5,729 nt of DNA, taken from NCBI GenBank assembly GCA_003448875.1, contig DLXG01000315.1, forward strand, positions 1 through 5,729, given 5' to 3'. Shown here one piece after another: positions 1 to 5,595 of this stretch. The stretch comes from Anaerolineaceae bacterium (GTDB taxonomy: Bacteria > Chloroflexota > Anaerolineae > Anaerolineales > Anaerolineaceae). A program made the position numbers and the translations under genes. Under the pieces are notes generated by a model. That model saw only the letters and a program-made list of their open reading frames with translations. It ran no database searches and had not been told where the DNA came from. Positions within the stretch are counted from its first letter, which is position 1. The number at the start of each line of letters is the position of its first letter.

Positions 1-490
1 GGTTCTCTTCCATTTCGGCGCGCTTTGGTTCTTCCGGCGCGCCAACCCAGACCATCATTTTTCGGGCCGCTTCTAAATATTGAAGCGATGTGGATACGAG
101 TTCCTCTTGCAGGCTGACAGCCGAAGGGGGAAAGGCAGTCCGGTCGATATCTTGCGCCAGTTGAACAGCCAACTGCAAAGCACTTTGCGCCTCACGAGAC
201 TGAGAAAACAAGTCTCCCTGCTGGTTAGCTGTGATAGTCACAATCTGCCGGTCCAGCGTGCGGAAATCTTCGATCCAATGAAAACTTGATCGCCGGTATC
301 CTTCCATCTGTTTGACTTCCGGCAGCAGTAAGATTGGCTTTCCAGTTTCATCATGCGGAGAGACAAAGTAGCCAATAACTGAAAAGATCACCGCCAGGAC
401 CAGAAGAAGAATGCCGGCGCGTTGGAGTGAATCCAACTTGACTTCCAGTGTATCTGGATGATCTCCAGGGTTATTCGACTCGAACGCCAT
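1..490 (-). CDS. Membrane-anchored protein of unknown function, partial (3' end beyond left edge)
   Basis: The frame is open from an ATG at 490 to the window edge, giving 163 codons without a stop, so the C-terminus is missing. A Shine-Dalgarno AAGGAG (500-505) lies 9 bases before the ATG. The start lies inside the end of the preceding OB-fold gene (20-base overlap), which suggests translational coupling. The first ~24 residues are polar. Residues ~25-43 (AGILLLVLAVIFSVIGYFV) form one clear membrane span. The rest is a soluble, glutamine- and glutamate-rich, probably helical region, for example around residues 100-145, ending in a charged stretch. The N-terminus is more likely cytoplasmic with the helical domain outside, but the charge pattern is weak evidence. 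I do not recognise the family. Its position after the replication genes would fit a mobilisation, conjugation or envelope protein of the element, but nothing in the visible part proves this. Confidence 0.75.
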   Translation of the reverse strand, partial: MAFESNNPGDHPDTLEVKLDSLQRAGILLLVLAVIFSVIGYFVSPHDETGKPILLLPEVKQMEGYRRSSFHWIEDFRTLDRQIVTITANQQGDLFSQSREAQSALQLAVQLAQDIDRTAFPPSAVSLQEELVSTSLQYLEAARKMMVWVGAPEEPKRAEMEEN

Positions 491-926
491 TTTCGCTGGC
501 TCCTTCAGCAAAGCTGATCTCCATTGCGGTAGGGTTGGCATTGCCGATGAAGCCCGGAAGTTTGCCGCGTGCTTTCAATTCTTCCATGACCTGGTTTCCC
601 CGTTCGTAATCAATGTGACGGATGAACTCCACGTGTTCGGCGACCACTTCAAAGGTTGGGCTCGTAGTGTTCGGTCGTTCCCGCATCTGAATGTGCCCTT
701 CTACCCCTATGCGGCTGCCTTTCTGGACATGACCATACAAAATCTCGGCCAGGCTTCCGTAAGCCATGATGCGCAGTCCGCGCACCGGTTTCGCATCCCG
801 GTTGCCGTCGATCATCATATACAAACGGATAAATGGAATTCGTTCCCCACTTGGAGGGCGCAGGTAATCAAAATAGATATCGCCAGTAATATCGCCCCGA
901 TGCCAGGTAAAGTTGCCTTGAGCCAT
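471..926 (-). CDS. Single-stranded DNA-binding protein-like OB-fold protein
   Basis: 151 residues. The ATG at 926 has a strong Shine-Dalgarno AAGGAGA (935-941), 8 bases away. The pattern matches the SSB/OB-fold family: an early GDITGDIYFDYL strand, an SGERIPFIRLYM strand (26-37), RGLRIMAYGSLAEILYGHV (49-67), the KGSRIGVEGHIQMR turn and strand (69-82), and a closing TFEVVAEHVEFI strand (91-102). The likely role is to coat single-stranded DNA during replication or transfer of the element. The segment after residue ~105 is short, and the protein ends in ENGVRVE. The acidic DDIPF-like tail that chromosomal SSB uses to recruit partner proteins is absent, so it may be a specialised plasmid variant or a DNA-structure-binding OB protein rather than a full SSB. 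It lies 72 bases downstream of rep and overlaps the next gene by 20 bases, consistent with one transcript. Confidence 0.85.
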   Translation of the reverse strand: MAQGNFTWHRGDITGDIYFDYLRPPSGERIPFIRLYMMIDGNRDAKPVRGLRIMAYGSLAEILYGHVQKGSRIGVEGHIQMRERPNTTSPTFEVVAEHVEFIRHIDYERGNQVMEELKARGKLPGFIGNANPTAMEISFAEGASENGVRVE

Positions 927-998
927 ACGTCTTTTCTCCTTAATCTTGTCATGAAATAATCAAGTAAGTTGTTCTGAAAGTGCCGCTGAGATGATCAA

Positions 999-3128
999 TC
1001 AAGTATTCAGGTCCACCTCCAGCAGGTCGAGAGGGATGTTGAGAAGATCAGCCAGTAACCGTACTCGATCAAGACTGGTGTTTCCCAGAGCTAATTCCCA
1101 ATCTTTATTCGATGGACGGGAAAGCGAAATCCGTTGTTGCATCAAGCCGATCAGACGTTGCGGTGGATAAGCCGCTATACGTTCACAGGCACCCCCCGCG
1201 CCTTTTCGTGGTGCTTCAGCGAGCTTGGCGATGGCAAGGCTGTATGGATTTTGAATCCGCGGGTTGGATACACCATGAATGAGCCAGGATACAAATGGAA
1301 TCGCATTTCTTTCTTGCTTTTGCAGCAACGAACGCTGTTTTTCGCTGGCTTTTGAAAGGATGGTATCCAGATTCCACAGATTTTCCGAATTGGTCACCTC
1401 CACCGCCACCTGTGTAAGCCGGCGCGCGCGAACTGAAGGCAAAGAATCTTGGTTGGGGGAGGAGTCTTTTTCAAAAAAGGAATCTTTAAAGCCTTTGAGA
1501 ATCTTTAAAAGAGTCTCAAAACAATCCTCACTGTCGATTTTGAGAGTCTCAAAACAATCATTGAGCCGTGTTCTGAGAGTCTCAGAACAATCATTGAGGA
1601 ATTTCGACCGTCTCAAAACAATCATTGAGCAGGTTTTGACAGTCTCAGAACAATCATTGGTGACTTTATCGACCCAATCCATCAGTTCGTCCAAATGGTC
1701 ATCATGGTCTAGATCGGAAATCAGCCGGGCAACTTGCCGGTAAAGTAATTCATGTTCAGAGATCAGAGGATCCGAGCGCTTCACCTTGAACTTCCAGCTG
1801 TAAGCCCCGTTTTCGCCAGTGCGGTGGTCAATCCGCTGGGCAAATGCGCCCATTCGTTCCTGAAATTGCGCGCGCCGGTCCACTTCTTTTTGTGTGCTGT
1901 GGGTCAAAGTTTCCTTTTGCCGGCTGCGCTCGATGGCTGCTGGGAACCAGTGTGAAATCAGGCGCGGATTCTCTAAACCCAGGCGCTGGGCCAGCACATC
2001 GTATCCGCCTTCAATCCAGACCTCATCCCGCATTTCGCCGGTGGTTTCGTTGAAGTAGCAAGCGTTGCGTAAAATGAAAATAAGCATTGCTGCATCGGCA
2101 CCGAGCAGTGGCAACCAGTAGTGCAAGAAATACCAGGAGACCAGAATGAACTCATTTGGGGTGAGCAGGTGATCTGAAAGCTGGTCGGCCAGGTCTATCA
2201 GGTCTGGCGTTAGTTTCTTTCCGGCTGCCTCACGAACAATATCTTGAACAGTTATCTTCCTGGGAGGAGGAGAGATTGAGCCTTCAACAGGAATGCGGGT
2301 CGGGTATTTCAAGATATCGCGTGGTTGAGCAGACAGGGCTGAAAGGAGCGCAGACTTAGGATTTTCTTGAATGCCATTCTCAAGCAAATACATTTTCAGA
2401 TCTTCGGCATCCCCTGGAGTAATGGGTATGCCGTAAAGGGTATATTTGTTCGGCGATTTCTTCGCCTTGCCTGTGCGCTTATCTACCTCGTAATCAGTTT
2501 CGCTCTTTTTTCCAAACCAACCGAAGCCATTATCTGGCTGCATGAGGCGGAAGAACTGTGCCCGGCTGATCCCTGCCCATTGGCAAACCCGCTCTGCACG
2601 GACGGCCAATTTCCCGGAAGAATTGCCTTTGCCACCCGTCTGGATGTAATACTCCTGACGGAGCGCCAGTACCAGAAAGAGAATTTCAGCATCCACATAG
2701 GGCAGCCATCGCAGGAAGTACACTGGCAGCTTGACCACCCGCTCAGGCTCGATCAGTACGCCACGGACGGTCTCATGCAATACCTGGAGGTGGAATTCCT
2801 CTTTCTCCCCTTCCCGATCTTGCTCTTCTTCATCTTCATCGTTGTCATGATCATCTATTTCATCCAGAACAATGAATTGGACGGTGATGGGTCTAGCGAG
2901 GATTCCTTGCAGCAGGCGTTGAACAATGGTTTTGAGCCGGCTGTCCAACCAGTCACGACCATAGGCGTTATAAGTTCCAAGCGTAAATCTATCGTCTGTC
3001 AAGGAGATAAATTCAATCGACTTCACCCAGGTGTCAAAGGACGCCTTCGACATTTCCATCTGCAGCTGGCCCAAGACCATCTGCCATGCCCGCTCGGGGG
3101 GTGTCGATGTGGTTGTAAGTAAATCCAT
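999..3128 (-). CDS. Replication initiator candidate: DnaA domain I-like N-terminus, tandem winged-helix-like regions
   Basis: 709 residues from the ATG at 3128. A TTG at 3149 is also in frame, but the ATG has a Shine-Dalgarno TGGAG (3135-3139), 6 bases away, and the TTG has none. Residues ~13-88 resemble DnaA domain I: RAWQMVLGQLQMEM, FDTWVKSIEFISL, then NAYGRDWLDSRL. This domain binds DnaB helicase and regulators in DnaA. A very acidic linker follows (~89-111). Residues ~128-235 and ~325-450 look like two copies of one winged-helix-like unit: both contain a YFL..WLP motif, a hydrophobic helix with LR, and a wing ending (NKYTLYG; YSWKFKV). Residues ~490-540 are a repetitive DCxET segment that coincides with the DNA iterons. 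The C-terminus has SNPRIQNPYSLAIAKL and, at 656-704, a degenerate XRE-like helix-turn-helix pattern (LMQQRISLSRP...LADLLNIP). There is no AAA+ Walker motif, so this is not DnaA itself. The initiator role is inferred from domain mix, iterons and neighbouring parA and ssb-like genes. Confidence 0.8.
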   Translation of the reverse strand: MDLLTTTSTPPERAWQMVLGQLQMEMSKASFDTWVKSIEFISLTDDRFTLGTYNAYGRDWLDSRLKTIVQRLLQGILARPITVQFIVLDEIDDHDNDEDEEEQDREGEKEEFHLQVLHETVRGVLIEPERVVKLPVYFLRWLPYVDAEILFLVLALRQEYYIQTGGKGNSSGKLAVRAERVCQWAGISRAQFFRLMQPDNGFGWFGKKSETDYEVDKRTGKAKKSPNKYTLYGIPITPGDAEDLKMYLLENGIQENPKSALLSALSAQPRDILKYPTRIPVEGSISPPPRKITVQDIVREAAGKKLTPDLIDLADQLSDHLLTPNEFILVSWYFLHYWLPLLGADAAMLIFILRNACYFNETTGEMRDEVWIEGGYDVLAQRLGLENPRLISHWFPAAIERSRQKETLTHSTQKEVDRRAQFQERMGAFAQRIDHRTGENGAYSWKFKVKRSDPLISEHELLYRQVARLISDLDHDDHLDELMDWVDKVTNDCSETVKTCSMIVLRRSKFLNDCSETLRTRLNDCFETLKIDSEDCFETLLKILKGFKDSFFEKDSSPNQDSLPSVRARRLTQVAVEVTNSENLWNLDTILSKASEKQRSLLQKQERNAIPFVSWLIHGVSNPRIQNPYSLAIAKLAEAPRKGAGGACERIAAYPPQRLIGLMQQRISLSRPSNKDWELALGNTSLDRVRLLADLLNIPLDLLEVDLNT
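1467..1510. other. A+T-rich stretch beside iterons, candidate DNA unwinding element
   Basis: 34 of 44 bases are A or T in a region otherwise near 50%. The stretch contains runs of T and A and two copies of AATCTTTAAA (1481-1490 and 1500-1509) 19 bases apart. It lies inside the rep reading frame and directly abuts the first iteron. In iteron origins and in lambda O, an easily melted segment flanks the initiator-binding repeats. The composition is seen directly; the unwinding role is inferred. Confidence 0.45.
1513..1662. repeat. Five direct repeats (iteron-like) inside the rep gene, candidate replication origin
   Basis: The 14-base core GTCTCARAACAATC occurs at 1513, 1546, 1579, 1610 and 1642, with R (A or G) as the only varying position. 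Copies 2 to 4 continue with ATTGAG, copy 5 with ATTGG, and copy 1 diverges after the core. Start-to-start distances are 33, 33, 31 and 32 bases, about three helical turns, so all copies face the same side of the helix. Spacers are dissimilar. On the coding strand copies 1, 2, 3 and 5 read DC(F/S)ET, but copy 4 lies in another frame and reads IVLR, with the 31+32 spacing restoring the frame. DNA conservation independent of reading frame indicates a protein-binding site rather than a peptide repeat. Binding by the Rep protein encoded here is inferred. Confidence 0.8.
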
Positions 3129-3134
3129 TCGAGG

Positions 3135-3139
3135 CTCCA
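3135..3139 (-). promoter_or_regulatory. Ribosome binding site deciding the rep start
   Basis: TGGAG on the minus strand, 6 bases before the ATG at 3128. It favours this ATG over the in-frame TTG at 3149, which has only A+T-rich sequence upstream. Confidence 0.65.
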
Positions 3140-3192
3140 GATCAGCCAAAATTCAAAATCAATTGAAGTACCAGAATCCGTGAAAAAGGCAA

Positions 3193-3207
3193 AATCAAGG
3201 GTTGATT
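3193..3207. promoter_or_regulatory. Small inverted repeat upstream of rep, possible operator
   Basis: AATCAA-ggg-TTGATT is a perfect 6-base inverted repeat around a 3-base centre, 65 bases before the rep ATG. Short palindromes of this kind often serve as operators for repressors or autoregulating initiators. It is too short to rule out chance, and no binding partner can be named. Confidence 0.25.
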
Positions 3208-3268
3208 GGCGTTTTGGGCTTTTCTACCTTACTGCTTAGAAACGCGCCTCTACGGCCTTCCTGGCAAG

Positions 3269-3353
3269 GGCACGTCGGCGTCAACGTCTGCGACATTGCA
3301 GACGTGTCGCTGACGTTGTGCTGACGTGCCGCCGACGCTGTCGCAGACGTTGA
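3269..3353. repeat. Seven 11-base repeats with helical phasing, candidate partition site or operator
   Basis: The motif GCNGACGT begins 11-base units on the plus strand at 3298, 3309, 3320, 3331 (variant GCCGACGC) and 3343. Two inverted units lie to the left, with motifs at 3272-3279 and 3284-3291. Steps are 11 bases except two of 12. The units closest to the inversion form ACGTCTGC-gacatt-GCAGACGT (3284-3305), and 3281-3295 and 3339-3353 are perfect 15-base inverted repeats of each other. Arrays of ~11-base repeats are known as centromeres bound by RHH proteins, for example parC bound by ParR in plasmid R1. The RHH gene next door makes it a likely ligand, but this is inferred. An alternative is an operator array controlling rep. 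Confidence 0.7.
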
Positions 3354-3404
3354 TTTTTTTCGGAATCCTCTCGCAGCAATTTTCTTGGAAAACGAAGAAT
3401 CCAG

Positions 3405-4124
3405 TTATTCATCGAGAAAAAGCGTCTTTCCAGAAGCGCGTGGTGAAGGGCTCAAACGCAGTTCACCGCTCTGGTAATCCCGCAGCCCATGGTCGAGGAA
3501 GAAAAGTACGAGTTCTCCAACTGGAACATCGTGATCATCCGCAATCGCTTTTACTTGTTTTTTCAACGCCACCGGAAGCCGGTACGTGGCTCGCGATTCC
3601 CAGCGATCTTTCTTGTTTTGAGCCCTACCAGGTTTCGTCTTCCCGGCAGAGGTTTGCCCTCGCCCTGAAATTGGAAAAGCCTGGTCCAACCAGGCCGCCG
3701 CGGAAGAAGCTTCTTTTTTACCTGAATACGCGTTGGATGCTTCGCCCGTGGGGAATAATGTCATGCGCTGTGCTTTTGGATAGGCAGCGATCACAAGTCG
3801 ATTGGATTGGAGATCCGATAGGCTGTATTCCAGAAAAGCCCGAACGAGTTCATCCCTGGGAACGTTGAGGCTGGCTGCTAAATCGCTTACTGTTTCCTGC
3901 AGGCGTTTCGGGATCCCTCGATAGGTGGTTTTTTCATCGCGGTGGTTACGATCCCAGTCGCGATTTCGTTTAGTCCGGCGAGCTGCAACTGGAATAAGAT
4001 CCAGCGGTTGTTTTGCGGTCGTTATCGATGGGGCTTCAGCCTCTATCTTTTTTACAGGTACAAGCGGAACATTCGGAGAGGGTTCAGACTGGCGAAGCGA
4101 GGAAAAAGCATCTCGTCTAGGCAT
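3405..4124 (-). CDS. Tandem ribbon-helix-helix DNA-binding protein, likely ParA partner (centromere-binding)
   Basis: 239 residues from the ATG at 4124, whose Shine-Dalgarno AGGGGA (4131-4136, 6-base spacing) overlaps the parA stop codon. Frame-open codons upstream lie inside parA and are not needed. The N-terminal ~60 residues are basic, proline-rich and probably disordered. Two copies of one domain follow at ~66-124 and ~179-236. Each has a TYR-containing strand, a first helix, a turn with VP, and a second helix (ELVRAFLEYSLSDLQS; ELVLFFLDHGLRDYQS), and each ends in a TLF tail. This is the Arc/MetJ/CopG-type RHH pattern. Single RHH proteins bind DNA as dimers, so two domains in one chain may form an internal pseudodimer. 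Placement directly after parA suggests the adaptor that links ParA to a centromere, probably also repressing its own operon. It is not a classical ParB with an HTH and a CTPase motif. Confidence 0.75.
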   Translation of the reverse strand: MPRRDAFSSLRQSEPSPNVPLVPVKKIEAEAPSITTAKQPLDLIPVAARRTKRNRDWDRNHRDEKTTYRGIPKRLQETVSDLAASLNVPRDELVRAFLEYSLSDLQSNRLVIAAYPKAQRMTLFPTGEASNAYSGKKEASSAAAWLDQAFPISGRGQTSAGKTKPGRAQNKKDRWESRATYRLPVALKKQVKAIADDHDVPVGELVLFFLDHGLRDYQSGELRLSPSPRASGKTLFLDE

Positions 4125-4134
4125 GGAGATTCCC

Positions 4135-4905
4135 CTAATATTTGAGTACGGCTTTGGCCAGCGCAGAATATTCTTCGGCTGAGCGCGATTCGGGGGCGTG
4201 CTCAAAGATGGTTTTCCCTTCGGACCAGCATTCTCGTAGCACCGTGGCTTTATGGATTGGTTGGAGCACTTTATCGCTAAATTCAGACTGCAGGTCATCC
4301 ATTGAATTCTTGGATTCCCTGGTACCATCGAAGAAGGTGGGCAGAATACCCATCATCCCACCTCGCCAGCCTTTTGTGTCCCGCAAGGCGCGCAGGGTCT
4401 CGGCGGTCTTGGCCAGCGCATCCAGGGAGGCGAATTCGGTCGCTGTCGGAATAATGACCAGGTCGGAAGCCCACAAAGCCCGCTCCTGAAGACCGCCCAC
4501 GGATGGTGAAGTGTCGAATAGGATGTAGTCAAAGCCGTCTCTGACGAACAACTTAAGCAAATCCCGAATGTAAGAGACTGGCCGTTCTTGAACACCAAGG
4601 ATCATCTGCGCAGAGTTGGTCATCGAATTGCCGGGAATAATTTTTAATCCGTCTCGCCCGGTCTCTCGGACCCATTGCTTGACGAATACGACTTCGGCGG
4701 GACTGGATTGCGCCGTGGTCAGAAAATAAAACGCACCCATCTCACCATCCATGCCCAGTTTGGTAGCACTTTGTCCTTGGGGATCCAGATCGATGAGTAA
4801 AACCTGGGCGCCGCGCAGTGCCAGGCAGTGTGCTAGATTTACAGACGTGGTAGTTTTCCCTACACCACCCTTCTGATTGCTGATTGTGATTACTTTTGCC
4901 GCCAT
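4135..4905 (-). CDS. parA: ParA family partition ATPase
   Basis: 256 residues. ATG at 4905 with Shine-Dalgarno AAAGGAGA (4912-4919), 6 bases away. The deviant Walker A box KGGVGKTT is at 12-19, including the signature first lysine (K12) and catalytic K17. LLIDLDPQGQS (36-46) supplies the Walker A' aspartates, and YILFDTSPS (127-135) is Walker B, followed by the usual ADLVIIP-like SDLVIIPTATEF strand (147-158). The length and lack of an N-terminal HTH fit the short ParA/Soj class. ParA proteins bind non-specific DNA as ATP dimers and move plasmid or chromosome cargo over the nucleoid; a partner bound to a centromere stimulates ATP hydrolysis. Here the tandem-RHH protein encoded 10 bases downstream is the obvious partner. 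The gene starts 35 bases after the small gene upstream, so it may belong to the same transcript. Confidence 0.96.
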   Translation of the reverse strand: MAAKVITISNQKGGVGKTTTSVNLAHCLALRGAQVLLIDLDPQGQSATKLGMDGEMGAFYFLTTAQSSPAEVVFVKQWVRETGRDGLKIIPGNSMTNSAQMILGVQERPVSYIRDLLKLFVRDGFDYILFDTSPSVGGLQERALWASDLVIIPTATEFASLDALAKTAETLRALRDTKGWRGGMMGILPTFFDGTRESKNSMDDLQSEFSDKVLQPIHKATVLRECWSEGKTIFEHAPESRSAEEYSALAKAVLKY

Positions 4906-4940
4906 TGTGTTTCTCCTTTGAAGGTCTTGCTTTTCTTTGT

Positions 4941-5210
4941 TTATGCTTGATCAAGGAATTGGATATGGGTTGCGCCTTCGTGACCGTGAATGGCAATCAG
5001 ATCCGCTACGCTCTGAAATACACCTACGGCGTAAGGTTCTCGCAGCCAACGCATGACAGCCAATCCACTGGTAAATTCGGCCCCTTCAGCTACAATGCCC
5101 GTCCCGGAGACTCCGGTCAGATCTCGTTCGCGTACCAACAGGAACCGGCGCATACTCATTTGCCGGTCGTTATTCTCAGTTTCCTTGTGGTATATCCCTG
5201 AGATTTCCAC
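4941..5210 (-). CDS. Small conserved hypothetical protein
   Basis: 89 residues from a GTG at 5210, which has a Shine-Dalgarno AGAAGG (5218-5223, 7-base spacing) and begins 2 bases after the upstream stop codon. This indicates translational coupling. ATG codons at 5159 and 5153 are alternatives, since the conserved part begins only there (MRRFLLVRERD), but they lack a well-placed ribosome site. The sequence RFLLVRERDLTGVSGTG, then IVAEGAEFTSGLAVMRWL, then a segment ending in HGHEGATHIQFLD resembles a small family I recall from phages and actinobacteria that has no established function. There is no membrane segment. Its place immediately before parA ties it to the maintenance region of the element, but the sequence gives no role. 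Confidence 0.75.
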   Translation of the reverse strand: MEISGIYHKETENNDRQMSMRRFLLVRERDLTGVSGTGIVAEGAEFTSGLAVMRWLREPYAVGVFQSVADLIAIHGHEGATHIQFLDQA

Positions 5211-5212
5211 GC

Positions 5213-5470
5213 TTATGCCTTCTGAAGCTTGCCCTGAACATAGGTAAGTTTTTCGCCGGTTTTGACACTCTGGAAGACAATTCCGTTTGGCCAGGTTGGC
5301 TTTTCGCCGGGATAAATGTGAATATCGAAGATCCGAAACAGGCGGCCGTAAAACAAGCCTGGTTCATCCATGGAACGAGTTGGATCGACGACAACTTTCC
5401 ATTCGTACCCTTTAGGTGGACGATAGACTGCTTCGACCGGAAATTCTTGAAAAGTTGGATTTAAATACAA
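5213..5470 (-). CDS. Small protein of unknown function; start uncertain
   Basis: The frame ends with TAA at 5213 and is open up to a GTG at 5569 (118 codons). I place the start at the TTG at 5470 (85 codons) because a near-perfect Shine-Dalgarno GGAGGTGAT lies directly before it (5471-5479; 4 bases from GGAGG to TTG). The GTG at 5569 sits inside a terminator-like hairpin and has no good ribosome site. The short spacing and the TTG are weaknesses of this choice. The product contains VEAVYRPPKGYEWKVVVDPT, then GLFYGRLFRIFDIHIYPGEKP, and a basic C-terminus. It is a soluble-looking, beta-rich protein with many aromatic residues. I do not recognise a family. The next gene starts 2 bases after its stop, so the two are probably co-translated. 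Confidence 0.6.
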   Translation of the reverse strand: MYLNPTFQEFPVEAVYRPPKGYEWKVVVDPTRSMDEPGLFYGRLFRIFDIHIYPGEKPTWPNGIVFQSVKTGEKLTYVQGKLQKA

Positions 5471-5479
5471 ATCACCTCC
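5471..5479 (-). promoter_or_regulatory. Strong ribosome binding site
   Basis: GGAGGTGAT on the minus strand is an almost full match to the anti-Shine-Dalgarno end of 16S rRNA. It lies in the middle of the long form of the reading frame, directly before a TTG, and is the main reason for the shorter start. Confidence 0.5.
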
Positions 5480-5526
5480 GACATTTTGAAAACTGGTGCC
5501 AGACTCCGAAATGTCCGAGGATTTGG

Positions 5527-5567
5527 AATTTAAAGAAATAGTCCCTTGCAGAAGTTCTGCAAGGGAC
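5527..5567 (-). terminator. Intrinsic terminator for the gene entering from the right
   Basis: GTCCCTTGCAGAA-c-TTCTGCAAGGGAC is a perfect 13-base inverted repeat around one base (5541-5567); in RNA this gives about an 11-bp stem and a short loop. On the minus strand it is followed by TATTTCTTT, 7 of 9 bases U in RNA. It begins 28 bases after the stop codon of the partial gene at 5596, the expected place for a terminator. The U tract is interrupted, so strength is uncertain. It could also act as an attenuator for the genes that follow. Confidence 0.65.
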
Positions 5568-5595
5568 ACGTTAAAGTAGTACCTAAGCCTGCGAA

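Larger units (their letters stand above)
3129..3404. other. Intergenic region between the RHH gene and rep
   Basis: 276 bases without a credible gene. From right to left it holds a T-run (3354-3360), the 11-base repeat array (3269-3353), a small inverted repeat (3193-3207) and the rep leader with its Shine-Dalgarno sequence. It presumably contains the rep promoter, because the gap is by far the longest between the leftward genes, but I find no convincing -35/-10 pair. I also see no intrinsic terminator for the RHH gene. Confidence 0.6.

Noticed and set aside
958..1005. Direct repeat AATCAAGTA (958-966 and 997-1005) between rep and the SSB-like gene
   Set aside because: Only two 9-base copies, one overlapping the rep stop codon; too little to claim a site or promoter.
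1162..1170. DnaA-box-like TTATCCACC on the minus strand
   Set aside because: It is a single copy with one mismatch from TTATCCACA, inside coding sequence and away from the iterons; chance is likely.
1513..1662. CRISPR-like array
   Set aside because: The repeats are only 14-20 bases with spacers of 11-19 bases, lie inside a coding gene, and no cas genes are present; iterons fit better.
1279..1743. Plus-strand frame encoding SEQS-type repeats
   Set aside because: It is the antisense reading of the iteron region of rep; its repeats follow from the DNA repeats.
2367..3122. Plus-strand open frame of 251 codons with hydrophobic segments
   Set aside because: It lies entirely opposite the rep gene, lacks a credible ribosome site and resembles no family; the rep frame has clear domain signatures here.
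3129..3149. TTG start giving a 716-codon rep
   Set aside because: There is no ribosome site before the TTG, while the ATG 21 bases downstream has TGGAG at 6 bases.
3339..3360. Hairpin arm followed by a T-run as a rightward terminator
   Set aside because: All genes here run leftward, so a rightward terminator has no target; the paired arm is 43 bases away and the repeats are better explained as a protein-binding array.
4946..4955. Palindrome CTTGATCAAG
   Set aside because: A 10-base palindrome inside the end of a coding gene; expected by chance and without a U tract.
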